Shown here: positions 1 through 5,625 of the stretch, piece by piece
How the letters are laid out: each line of letters opens with the position of its first letter
Numbering within the stretch: position 1 is the stretch's first letter
DNA from: Dehalococcoidia bacterium
Lineage (GTDB): Bacteria > Chloroflexota > Dehalococcoidia > UBA3495 > JAAXIE01
Length of the DNA: 7,966 nt
Direction of reading: 5' to 3'
Assembly (NCBI GenBank): GCA_012270525.1
Contig: JAAXIE010000261.1
Location: forward strand, 1-7,966
Made by a program: the position numbers and the translations under genes
Notes under the pieces: model-generated
What the model saw: the letters and a program-made list of their open reading frames with translations, nothing else
The model's database searches: none
Told to the model about the DNA's origin: nothing

Positions 1-103
1 GTGCGGGCGGGTCCACCGGCGAAGGCGTCGACGTGACGGTCGACGGTCCGCCCGCGCAGCCGAGGGTCAGCGTCAGGGCGACGAGCAGGAGGAGGCGGAT
101 CAT
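1..103 (-). CDS. Putative lipoprotein, N-terminal fragment (continues past the left edge)
   Basis: Only the first 34 codons are in the window, read leftward from the ATG at 103-101. They give a classic lipoprotein signal peptide: Met-Ile-Arg, then a leucine-rich hydrophobic stretch (residues 4-14), then a lipobox ending Thr-Leu-Gly-Cys with the Cys at residue 16. After it comes a Gly/Ser/Thr/Pro-rich linker, as is usual before an extracytoplasmic domain. The start is supported by an AGAAGG ribosome binding site (complement of 109-114) five bases upstream. The mature protein would be lipid-anchored on the outer face of the cytoplasmic membrane. Its functional domain lies outside the window, so no role can be given. 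It is divergent from the gene at 300. Confidence 0.65.
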   Translation of the reverse strand, partial: MIRLLLLVALTLTLGCAGGPSTVTSTPSPVDPPA

Positions 104-145
104 GCTGGCCTTCTATGAAGATGGGCTTGTGCTTGCGATGAACCG

Positions 146-175
146 AGGCTAGGGGGTGGGGCGGGGTTGTGTCAA
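146..175 (-). promoter_or_regulatory. Probable sigma70-type promoter for the leftward lipoprotein gene
   Basis: Read on the minus strand, a perfect TTGACA -35 box (175-170) is followed after 18 bases by TAGCCT (151-146), which keeps the TA...T frame of a -10 box. Transcription would begin about 35 bases before the lipoprotein ATG. The -35 box is strong and the -10 box weak. It is inferred from sequence only. Confidence 0.4.
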
Positions 176-238
176 CGGGGTGGTGTCATGGGGTGCGAAG
201 GGGAGCGCAGCGTGTCCAGAAGGGGTGACAAAACAGCC

Positions 239-267
239 TTGCGTTATGGACGGGGGTCCCGTATACA
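239..267 (+). promoter_or_regulatory. Probable promoter of the 300-2486 operon, with an inverted repeat in its spacer
   Basis: TTGCGT (239-244) and TATACA (262-267) are separated by exactly 17 bases, the ideal sigma70 spacing. They match the consensus at 3 and 4 of 6 positions. The start of transcription would fall near 274, about 25 bases before the ATG at 300. A short inverted repeat, ACGGG-GGT-CCCGT (250-262), sits in the spacer and touches the -10 box, a position typical for an operator. The match is modest and the call is inferred. Confidence 0.35.
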
Positions 268-299
268 TTGGCGGAGCACCGACGCCGGGAGGGATTGTT

Positions 300-629
300 A
301 TGGGATTGAGCATTGGCGTGGTGAAGATCACCTACCTGCGGGAACCTCCCGAGCCGGTCTATGGCTTCCTGGATGATTTGAAGATCCAGGCACTGGAAGG
401 CCTGGAAGAACCCGACTGGGATGATGATGAAGGGGAAGACGAATGGGTTTGGGGAGGCGGTTGGGGCATGAATGGCCTGGTAGAGTTCAGCCGCAACTAC
501 TTGTCACGATGGGCGGTACAATGGGGGGAGAGGTGTGCCATAGGACCCTCCGACATGGAGGTAGTTCAAGGCTGGATAGCAGCCTTGCCCTGGGAAGACG
601 ACTTGATAATGTTGCACATCGGTGAGTGA
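300..629 (+). CDS. Unrecognised small acidic, tryptophan-rich protein (109 aa), first gene of the DuOB-DUF488 cluster
   Basis: I do not recognise the family. The frame is open back to a GTG at 156. The ATG at 300 is chosen because GGGAGGG (287-293) lies six bases ahead and the longer N-terminus looks like translated non-coding sequence. The protein has 23 Asp/Glu and only 6 Lys/Arg, with an acidic run at residues 33-48, and 8 tryptophans, several in or just after that run. It begins with a hydrophobic, beta-like stretch (residues 3-13) and ends in Leu-Pro-Trp-Glu-Asp-Asp followed by a hydrophobic strand (96-107). There is no signal peptide or membrane segment, so it should be cytosolic. It lies 89 bases before the DuOB gene on the same strand and is probably co-transcribed with it. 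The charge could suit a nucleic-acid-mimic, inhibitor or adaptor role, but that is speculation. Confidence 0.65.
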   Translation: MGLSIGVVKITYLREPPEPVYGFLDDLKIQALEGLEEPDWDDDEGEDEWVWGGGWGMNGLVEFSRNYLSRWAVQWGERCAIGPSDMEVVQGWIAALPWEDDLIMLHIGE

Positions 630-705
630 TTGTGTGAGTAGGGAGGGGCTCGGCATGCTGCTAAGTGATGGGGTTGTACGATAATTCTGCAATCGGGCAT
701 ATAGC

Positions 706-710
706 GGAGG
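706..710 (+). promoter_or_regulatory. Ribosome binding site that fixes the DuOB start
   Basis: GGAGG lies eight bases before the ATG at 719. The same frame is open from a GTG at 665, but that codon has no comparable site and the 18 extra residues do not resemble the family's N-terminus. This supports the shorter protein. Confidence 0.6.
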
Positions 711-718
711 TCGTAGAT

Positions 719-1423
719 ATGAACTCTCCAATCACACGTATAGTATGCTTGGCCAACTCTCGGAAGCTATCGGGGCGATGCATTGCCGGAAAGGAACTGA
801 TGGCCGGTGGGCGGATTGGGGGGTGGATTCGACCTGTGAGTGCTCGACCTAATGAGGAAGTTTCCGAGAGCGAACGCCAGTATGAGAATGGAGACGAGCC
901 CCGGCTGCTGGATATCATAGATGTGCCGCTGTTGCGGATGACACCCACAGGCTACCAGCAGGAAAACTGGCTGTTGGATCCAAGTCGAAGATGGGAAAGA
1001 GTTCAGCGTTTCGATGTTAGTGCCTTGGACCAGTTGGTCGACCCCATAGACGTGCTTTGGATGGATGGGCACTCCTCAGGGAGTGGAAGTAACGACAGGA
1101 TTCCCCTTGACGATACTATATCATTGAACGACTCATTACGCATGATTAAAGTAGAGGCGTTACAGGTCACGGTCTCTCCACCTGACAGGGAAGGAGGGTC
1201 TCCCGTGCTGCGAGGCAGTTTCCGATACAGCACATCCGATTATTCCTTGCGAATCACCGACCCGGAGGTCGAAATGAGAGCCGCCCAATTGGCGTATCGT
1301 GATTATACTGTGGGAGAACGTTGCCTGACCATAAGCCTTGGAGAGCCCTTCCAAGGCTACACGTATAAGCTAATCGCAGGAATCATCAGATTAGTTGACG
1401 AACATGCTGGGGAGGCATCTTGA
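719..1423 (+). CDS. Dual OB-containing (DuOB) domain protein
   Basis: This 234-residue protein matches, by eye, the dual OB-fold family seen next to DUF488 genes. Recognisable blocks are Cys-Leu-Ala-Asn-Ser-Arg-Lys-x-Ser-Gly-Arg-Cys-Ile-Ala-Gly (10-24), Gly-Trp-Ile-Arg-Pro-Val-Ser (35-41), Leu-Leu-Asp-Ile-Ile-Asp-Val-Pro-Leu (63-71), Glu-Asn-Trp-Leu-Leu-Asp (82-87), Ser-Leu-Arg-Ile-Thr-Asp-Pro (176-182) and a C-terminal beta-rich stretch ending Tyr-Lys-Leu-Ile-Ala-Gly-Ile-Ile (216-223). OB folds usually bind single-stranded nucleic acid, so a substrate-binding role for the DUF488 partners is likely but inferred. There is no signal peptide or membrane segment. Its stop overlaps the TTG start of the first DUF488 gene by four bases, which implies translational coupling. 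Base composition is less GC-rich than in the flanking genes. Confidence 0.75.
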   Translation: MNSPITRIVCLANSRKLSGRCIAGKELMAGGRIGGWIRPVSARPNEEVSESERQYENGDEPRLLDIIDVPLLRMTPTGYQQENWLLDPSRRWERVQRFDVSALDQLVDPIDVLWMDGHSSGSGSNDRIPLDDTISLNDSLRMIKVEALQVTVSPPDREGGSPVLRGSFRYSTSDYSLRITDPEVEMRAAQLAYRDYTVGERCLTISLGEPFQGYTYKLIAGIIRLVDEHAGEAS

Positions 1424-2052
1424 GCGCAACAGCACATCCTGTATTCACTATAGGTCATTCCAACCATTCTCTGGACACATTCGTTGGATTGCTGAGTAAG
1501 CACGGTGTCGACCAAGTGATAGATGTGCGTTCGTCGCCGTACAGCCGGTATGCCCCACATTTCAACTACGATATTTTGGATGCTGGCTTGTGCAGGAGCG
1601 GTATCGGCTACGAGTCTTTGGGAGGTGTCCTCGGTGGCAGGCCTGCGGAACTGTCCTGTTACGATTCAGACGGGCGGGTGCAATACGATGTGGTAGCGAG
1701 GATGGACTCCTTTGACGACGGCATCAGGGCTGTCATTCATCGTGCAGAGGAGAGCACCCTCTCCTTGATGTGTTCTGAGAAGGACCCTTTGGAATGCCAT
1801 CGCACCTTACTCGTAGCCAGGGCCTTGGTCAATCGGAACATTAGCGTACAGCACATCCTGGCAGAAGGGCATCTTGAGTCCCACGACGATGCGATGAGGC
1901 GGCTCACGGATCAGTTCAAACTGCCTCATAGAGGGGATATGTTTCGGTCGCCTGAAGATGTCATCTCAGAGGCTGTGGCCAGGAAGGCCAAGAAGATCTC
2001 TCATGTGGTTGAGAAAGCCCTCACGGCTCACGACCCCGCTGGCATATTTTGA
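1420..2052 (+). CDS. DUF488 family protein, long form (210 aa)
   Basis: DUF488 belongs to the rhodanese/phosphatase-like Rossmannoid superfamily. The hallmarks are present: N-terminal Thr-Ile-Gly-His-Ser-Asn-His-Ser (10-17), Val-Ile-Asp-Val-Arg (33-37) followed by Ser-Ser-Pro-Tyr-Ser-Arg, Leu-Gly-Gly-x-Leu-Gly-Gly-Arg-Pro (67-75), and the signature Cys-Ser-Glu-x5-Cys-His-Arg (118-128). A roughly 80-residue C-terminal extension carries a His-Ile-Leu-x-x-Gly element. The exact reaction is not established for the family; the Cys/His/Arg loop is the presumed active site. The TTG start overlaps the DuOB stop, with GGAGG at 1411-1415 four bases ahead. Its own stop overlaps the next DUF488 start in the same way. 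The neighbours suggest an enzyme acting on nucleic acid or nucleotide-like ends with the DuOB protein (inference). Confidence 0.85.
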   Translation: MSATAHPVFTIGHSNHSLDTFVGLLSKHGVDQVIDVRSSPYSRYAPHFNYDILDAGLCRSGIGYESLGGVLGGRPAELSCYDSDGRVQYDVVARMDSFDDGIRAVIHRAEESTLSLMCSEKDPLECHRTLLVARALVNRNISVQHILAEGHLESHDDAMRRLTDQFKLPHRGDMFRSPEDVISEAVARKAKKISHVVEKALTAHDPAGIF

Positions 2053-2486
2053 AACTCTACACCATCGGGTTTACCAGGAAGTCAGCGTCCACGTTCTTTG
2101 AGTTGCTCCGTTGGTCGGGTGCCGTTCGGGTAGTGGATGTGCGGTTGCATAATGTATCTCAGTTGGCGGGTTTCGCGAAGAAGGACGACCTGGAATACTT
2201 CTTGGATCGCATCTGCGGTATGGGCTACGTCCATATGCCGGAACTAGCTCCCACAAAGCAAATGTTGGACAGCTATCGGAAAGGGCATCGGGATTGGCAG
2301 GAATACGAACGTCAGTTCCTATCTCTCATGGAAGAGAGGCGGGTGTCCCAAACGGACATCATGGAAACCGTCGCAGATGGATGCTTGTTGTGCAGTGAAG
2401 ACCAGCCCCGGCATTGCCATCGTCGGCTGGTTGCTGAATACTTGGAAGTGCACTGGGGAGACCTCGAAATAATTCATCTCACCTAG
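2049..2486 (+). CDS. DUF488 family protein, short form (145 aa)
   Basis: A second, divergent DUF488 protein with little beyond the core domain. It has Tyr-Thr-Ile-Gly-Phe-Thr-Arg-Lys (4-11), Val-Val-Asp-Val-Arg (28-32), Gly-Phe-Ala-Lys-Lys (41-45), a Trp-x-x-Tyr-x4-Phe segment (83-90) typical of the short forms, and Cys-Ser-Glu-x5-Cys-His-Arg (115-125). The putative active-site residues are therefore kept. The start is a TTG that overlaps the previous stop by four bases. No clear ribosome binding site precedes it, so translation probably depends on coupling to the upstream gene. It is the last gene of the less GC-rich block; the cupin follows after 39 bases. Working with a paralogue suggests a heteromeric or two-step enzyme (inference). 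Confidence 0.85.
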   Translation: MKLYTIGFTRKSASTFFELLRWSGAVRVVDVRLHNVSQLAGFAKKDDLEYFLDRICGMGYVHMPELAPTKQMLDSYRKGHRDWQEYERQFLSLMEERRVSQTDIMETVADGCLLCSEDQPRHCHRRLVAEYLEVHWGDLEIIHLT

Positions 2487-2525
2487 CGCCGAAGCCCCTT
2501 TAATGGGAGACAAGGAGAACCCCCC

Positions 2526-2909
2526 ATGACCAACCAACCCGTATCCCTCGTTCCCGCCGACGCCCGCACCTCCGACACTACTGACCAGACGCCTGGGATG
2601 CATCGCGAAATGGCGTATGACCGGGATGGGGCTTGGGTGGGGGTGGTGCATACCCAGGCAGGGGCGACTTCGGGTTGGCATCACCACGGCGATTGGGATA
2701 CCTACGTGTACGTCGCGTCGGGGGCGCAGCGGGTGGAGTTCGGCAGTGGCGGGCAGGAGCATCTGCTGGCCGGGCCGGGCGACGTGATTCACGTGGCCAA
2801 GGGCGTGGTGCACCGCGAGTCCAACCCCGCTCCCGACGAGACGGAGACGTTCGTGGTGCGCGTGGGCGGCGGGCCCCTGGTGGTGAACGTGGAAGGGCCG
2901 GAGGGCTAA
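2526..2909 (+). CDS. Small single-domain cupin protein (127 aa)
   Basis: The protein fits one conserved beta-barrel cupin domain. Cupin motif 1 is visible as Gly50-x-His52-His53-His54-x3-Asp58-x6-Gly65, with Asp where Glu is usual. Motif 2 is Gly-Pro-Gly-Asp (82-86 region) through Gly93-x2-His96-x3-Asn100. The three metal-binding histidine positions (52, 54, 96) are therefore kept. Such small cupins include dioxygenases, isomerases and binding proteins, so no substrate is assigned. An AGGAG site (2513-2517) lies eight bases before the ATG. It sits 39 bases after the DUF488 gene but is much more GC-rich than that gene. It converges on the MFS gene with seven bases between stops. It may belong to the oxygenase locus rather than to the DUF488 cluster. 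Confidence 0.8.
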   Translation: MTNQPVSLVPADARTSDTTDQTPGMHREMAYDRDGAWVGVVHTQAGATSGWHHHGDWDTYVYVASGAQRVEFGSGGQEHLLAGPGDVIHVAKGVVHRESNPAPDETETFVVRVGGGPLVVNVEGPEG

Positions 2910-2916
2910 GGCGGGG

Positions 2917-3471
2917 TCATGTGGCCACGGCGGGGGTGCCCTGGCGCATAGGCGGGCGCTCCCGGATCAGGACCAGCAGACCAGCGGTCACCAGCAGGGC
3001 CAGGTTGATGACAATGGCCATCTGGTAGCTGCCGTACTCGTCGAAGAAGTAGCCTCCGAGGTAGGCCCCCAAGCCGGACCCCAGCGGCATCACGGCGAAC
3101 ATCGTTCCGTAGATCGTCCCCATGTGGCTCACGCCGAACCGGTCGGAGGTGTAGGCCGCGGTGATGCCCACGACCGCGTTCCACGAAACTCCCACCAGGA
3201 TCACCCCCGCCAGCAGGGCCGCCAGCCCCAGGGATGGGACGTTGAGCACGGGTATCCCCATGGAGAGCAGCACGATGAGGAACCCCACCCCTCGCAGGTG
3301 ATAGGAGAAGCTGAGGAACTTGCGACGCCCGAACCTGTCGGAGAGGTGGCCGAAGAGAACGGTTCCGATGATGGCCCAGAGGCCGATGAGGCTGAAGCAG
3401 GCCGCCGATACCATTTGTGAGTAGCCCAAATCCTGGAAGTAAGAGATGAAGTGAGCGTTCACGAAGCTCAT
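2917..3471 (-). CDS. MFS transporter, C-terminal half (separated by an in-frame TGA)
   Basis: These 184 residues are the second half of a major facilitator carrier: the rest of TM7 (with the His of Asn-Ala-His-Phe), then TM8-TM12. The C-domain copy of MFS motif A is clear as Gly-His-Leu-Ser-Asp-Arg-Phe-Gly-Arg-Arg-Lys after TM8. It lies in the same reading frame as the half at 3481-4218, with only the TGA and three codons (Gly-Tyr-Ser) between them. If it is translated separately, the ATG at 3471-3469 has a GAGG seven bases ahead that overlaps the TGA, so re-initiation is possible. The alternatives are a pseudogene, a base error or recoding. On its own it lacks half of a carrier and part of TM7. 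Confidence 0.7.
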   Translation of the reverse strand: MSFVNAHFISYFQDLGYSQMVSAACFSLIGLWAIIGTVLFGHLSDRFGRRKFLSFSYHLRGVGFLIVLLSMGIPVLNVPSLGLAALLAGVILVGVSWNAVVGITAAYTSDRFGVSHMGTIYGTMFAVMPLGSGLGAYLGGYFFDEYGSYQMAIVINLALLVTAGLLVLIRERPPMRQGTPAVAT

Positions 3472-3480
3472 GGAGTAGCC

Positions 3481-3483
3481 TCA
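3481..3483 (-). other. In-frame TGA inside the MFS gene
   Basis: Read on the minus strand, the frame runs Phe-Gly-Tyr-Phe-Val-TGA-Gly-Tyr-Ser-Met-Ser-Phe with no frameshift. Related carriers often have Cys-Gly at this spot in TM7 (family knowledge from memory), and Cys codons TGC/TGT are one base from TGA. The simplest reading is a nonsense change or a base error; recoding is discussed as a finding. Confidence 0.85.
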
Positions 3484-4218
3484 GACAAAGTAGCCGAAGG
3501 TCAGCCTCCAGAAGAGCCCTGTTTGCAGGGCCTCGGTGAAGGTGGCGTCGCGACCCAGCAGCACTTCGGAGGGGTCGGTGCGCCGGGCGGCTTCCTGCTG
3601 GGTGGGTCGCATCGGTTCCAAGCCCATGTCCTGGGGCTTGTTGCGTATGAACAGGATGCCCAGTGGTAGCACCAAGGCTAGAAGGAACAGGCCCAGAAAC
3701 AGGTACCCTTCTCTCCAACTCGCCCAGGTCACGAAGGAAGAGGCCGCTGGCACCAGTATCACCGCACCGATGGACCCCCCGCCGGTGAGAAGCCCCAGGG
3801 TGACGCCACGGCTGCGGTGAAACCAGGCACTGACGATTTTGGCCAAAGCCGACCCGGAACCCAGGGTGATGCCCAGGGCCATGACCGAGAACACCACGTA
3901 GAGTTGGGTGAGGTTATCGACCTGGGTCAGCACCACGAGCATGGCCCCCATTAGGGCCACGCCACTCAGGGCCACCCACTTGGGGCTGTAGCGATCGGCG
4001 AGATAACCAGCGATGGGGCGCAGCAGGCCGGACAGCATGAAGGTGACGCCGAAGGCTCCGGCCAGGGTGGCCCGCTCCCAGCCGAAGGCTTCGGTCATCG
4101 GCTTCATGAACGCCCCGAAAGAGAACTGCCCCCCGATGACTCCGAAGGAGACCAGCAGGCTGGCACTGAGAACAAGCCAGCCGAAGAAAATGCGCCCGTC
4201 TGTCAGCCTCGTCATCAT
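3481..4218 (-). CDS. MFS transporter, N-terminal half (ends at an in-frame TGA)
   Basis: The 245 residues form the N-terminal six-helix bundle of a major facilitator carrier of the monocarboxylate/oxalate-formate-like type. TM1 begins at Phe-Gly-Trp-Leu-Val near residue 12, MFS motif A appears as Gly-Tyr-Leu-Ala-Asp-Arg-Tyr-Ser-Pro-Lys after TM2, and TM4-TM5 carry Gly-rich stretches. TM6 ends in Arg-Asn-Lys-Pro-Gln-Asp-Met-Gly, followed by the usual hydrophilic central loop. The reading frame stops in early TM7. Joined to 2917-3471 it gives about 432 residues, a normal MFS length. The start is the first of two adjacent ATGs; GGAGG (complement of 4229-4233) lies ten bases ahead. It follows Rieske oxygenase A by 61 bases and presumably imports that pathway's substrate across the cytoplasmic membrane (inference). 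Confidence 0.7.
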   Translation of the reverse strand: MMTRLTDGRIFFGWLVLSASLLVSFGVIGGQFSFGAFMKPMTEAFGWERATLAGAFGVTFMLSGLLRPIAGYLADRYSPKWVALSGVALMGAMLVVLTQVDNLTQLYVVFSVMALGITLGSGSALAKIVSAWFHRSRGVTLGLLTGGGSIGAVILVPAASSFVTWASWREGYLFLGLFLLALVLPLGILFIRNKPQDMGLEPMRPTQQEAARRTDPSEVLLGRDATFTEALQTGLFWRLTFGYFV

Positions 4219-4279
4219 GATCGACAGGCCTCCGGCTCAGGTTGGGCTTAAGGGGGAAAGTGTAGTGTGCGCGGCCTGA

Positions 4280-5548
4280 CTATACGCTGGCCCAGCGGTC
4301 GGCAGACATGAGGTCGGCCCAGCGCTGGTAGAAGGCGCGGTGGTTGCTCTCACAGTAGCGGTAGTCCCCAGCCCACGCCTTGAGTTCTTCGCTGAAACCC
4401 TCGTGGCCCAAGCCCATCTGGATGTTCACCGGCACGCGGCGCGATATCACGCCACGGCAGGTCTGGGCGCACTCCTGCCAGTTGTCCATGTCATCCTGCT
4501 CGAAGGTGCCGGAAGGGCTGAAGGTGCGCACGCAGTTGATGCGGTGGGCTTCCTTCACCTCGGGCGGTGCCTTCCGGTCGACGAAGCCCCACATCCAGAT
4601 TTCAATCTTGCCCGGTCCGCGGGGATGCCACACCCGGAAATGGTTGGACGTGGCCCGGGTCACCGAGAAATTGGGGAACACGGTGGCGACGATGGGGTCG
4701 ACGATCTCCGTGCGAGGTCCCAGCAGGCGTACTGCTTCGGGACGTATCTGGGTCTCCCAGGAGCGGATGTGGTCCACCGGCGGACTGGTGAACTCGCCGG
4801 GAGCGTTGCACTGCACGGCATGGCCGTTGCCCGGAGCGACGGGGCGGCCGTAGCCAGTGGACTGCCCGGCTTGGGACTCGCTGAATCCAGCCCGCATGGC
4901 GGCGGTGTGGGTCCACTGCACATGGTAGGAATCGCCGCCGAAGCTCTCGGCGGGCAGCTTCCAGTTGGTGTCCAGGGTCCAGCGGTACATGCCGCCAATA
5001 ACTTCGGAGCCGCCCTCGCAGCGGTTGAAGAAGCTGTCGAGGTACCACGTCATCTCGCCGAGGTAGTCCAGCAGCGGGGGAGCTTCGGGATCGAAGGTGG
5101 CGAAATAGAGGCCACGGTAGTTGTCAATCTGGGCCACGGGCACCAGCCCCCACTTTGAGGTGTCGAGTTCATCGTAATAGGCTTCCTTGACGCTGGGGAC
5201 GGCAATGAGCTTGCCGTCGTTGCCGTAGGTCCAGCCGTGGTAGGCGCAGACAAAGGCGGAAGCGTTGCCGGAGTCGGCGCGGCACACGCGGTTGCCACGA
5301 TGACGGCAGACGTTCAGGAAGGCGTTGATCCGTCCGGTTGAGTCGCGGGTCACCAGGATGGGATCCTCGCCCATGTAGGTGGAGAAGAAGTCACCCGGAT
5401 TGGGGACCTGGCTCTCATGGCACAGGAACAGCCAGCAGCGGGCGAAGATGCGCTCCATCTCCTGCTGGTAGATGTCCGGCTCGATGTATATCCGCCGGCT
5501 GACGAGACCTTGGGCGGAGTCGACCAGTCCTCGTACGTCAGTTGTCAT
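4280..5548 (-). CDS. Rieske non-heme iron oxygenase, alpha subunit (copy A)
   Basis: This is a full-length (422 aa) catalytic subunit of an aromatic ring-hydroxylating-type oxygenase. The Rieske [2Fe-2S] ligands are Cys81-x-His83 and Cys101-x2-His104. The mononuclear iron site is Asp206-x2-His209-x4-His214, with the distal carboxylate in Glu-Gln-Asp-Asp-Met-Asp-Asn-Trp (350-357). The position before Phe203, usually Asn in naphthalene-dioxygenase-like enzymes (Ala-Glu-Asn-Phe), is Ser202. It is a soluble cytoplasmic enzyme that needs electrons from a ferredoxin/reductase not encoded here. The ATG has an excellent GGAGGT site six bases ahead. It lies 74 bases after the flavin monooxygenase and 61 bases before the MFS gene, all on the minus strand, so the four are probably one operon. 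The substrate is unknown. The N-terminal half is nearly the same as copy B. Confidence 0.9.
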   Translation of the reverse strand: MTTDVRGLVDSAQGLVSRRIYIEPDIYQQEMERIFARCWLFLCHESQVPNPGDFFSTYMGEDPILVTRDSTGRINAFLNVCRHRGNRVCRADSGNASAFVCAYHGWTYGNDGKLIAVPSVKEAYYDELDTSKWGLVPVAQIDNYRGLYFATFDPEAPPLLDYLGEMTWYLDSFFNRCEGGSEVIGGMYRWTLDTNWKLPAESFGGDSYHVQWTHTAAMRAGFSESQAGQSTGYGRPVAPGNGHAVQCNAPGEFTSPPVDHIRSWETQIRPEAVRLLGPRTEIVDPIVATVFPNFSVTRATSNHFRVWHPRGPGKIEIWMWGFVDRKAPPEVKEAHRINCVRTFSPSGTFEQDDMDNWQECAQTCRGVISRRVPVNIQMGLGHEGFSEELKAWAGDYRYCESNHRAFYQRWADLMSADRWASV

Positions 5549-5602
5549 CGTTTACCTCCGTTAGCGACTCACCCGTTGGGGCGGGCACCGGCGATTTGTC
5601 CT

Positions 5603-5625
5603 AGGGGTCTCATCAAGGGGTCTCA
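5603..5625. repeat. Two-copy direct repeat AGGGGTCTCA (13-base period)
   Basis: AGGGGTCTCA occurs at 5603-5612 and again at 5616-5625, three bases apart. The second copy includes the stop codon of the flavin monooxygenase gene. It looks like a small local duplication; a binding site in the gap between the two genes is possible but unsupported. Confidence 0.6.

Noticed and set aside
156..299. N-terminal extension of the 109-aa protein to the GTG at 156
   Set aside because: There is a strong ribosome binding site for the ATG at 300, a likely promoter inside the extension, and the extra residues look non-coding.
680..685. GATAAT as an internal promoter before the DuOB gene
   Set aside because: It resembles a -10 box, but there is no -35-like sequence 16-18 bases upstream and no adjacent TG extension.
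2487..2525. Terminator between the short DUF488 gene and the cupin
   Set aside because: Only a 3-bp CCC/GGG pairing around TTTAAT is visible, with no T-run, so termination is not supported.
2906..3718. 270-codon minus-strand frame that passes through the MFS TGA without a stop
   Set aside because: It is a different frame from the carrier and its translation is Arg/Pro/His-rich with no transmembrane pattern. It does not repair the split gene.
4225..4278. CAGGCC/GGCCTG inverted repeat that overlaps the MFS ribosome binding site
   Set aside because: It is only 6 bp with a loop of more than 40 bases, so a regulatory hairpin is not convincing.
4340..5158. 272-codon plus-strand open frame opposite Rieske copy A, with a similar one (6866-7489) opposite copy B
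   Set aside because: Both are antisense shadows of GC-rich paralogous genes. The proteins are Ala/Gly/His-rich with no recognisable motif, and the opposite strand carries intact Rieske enzymes.
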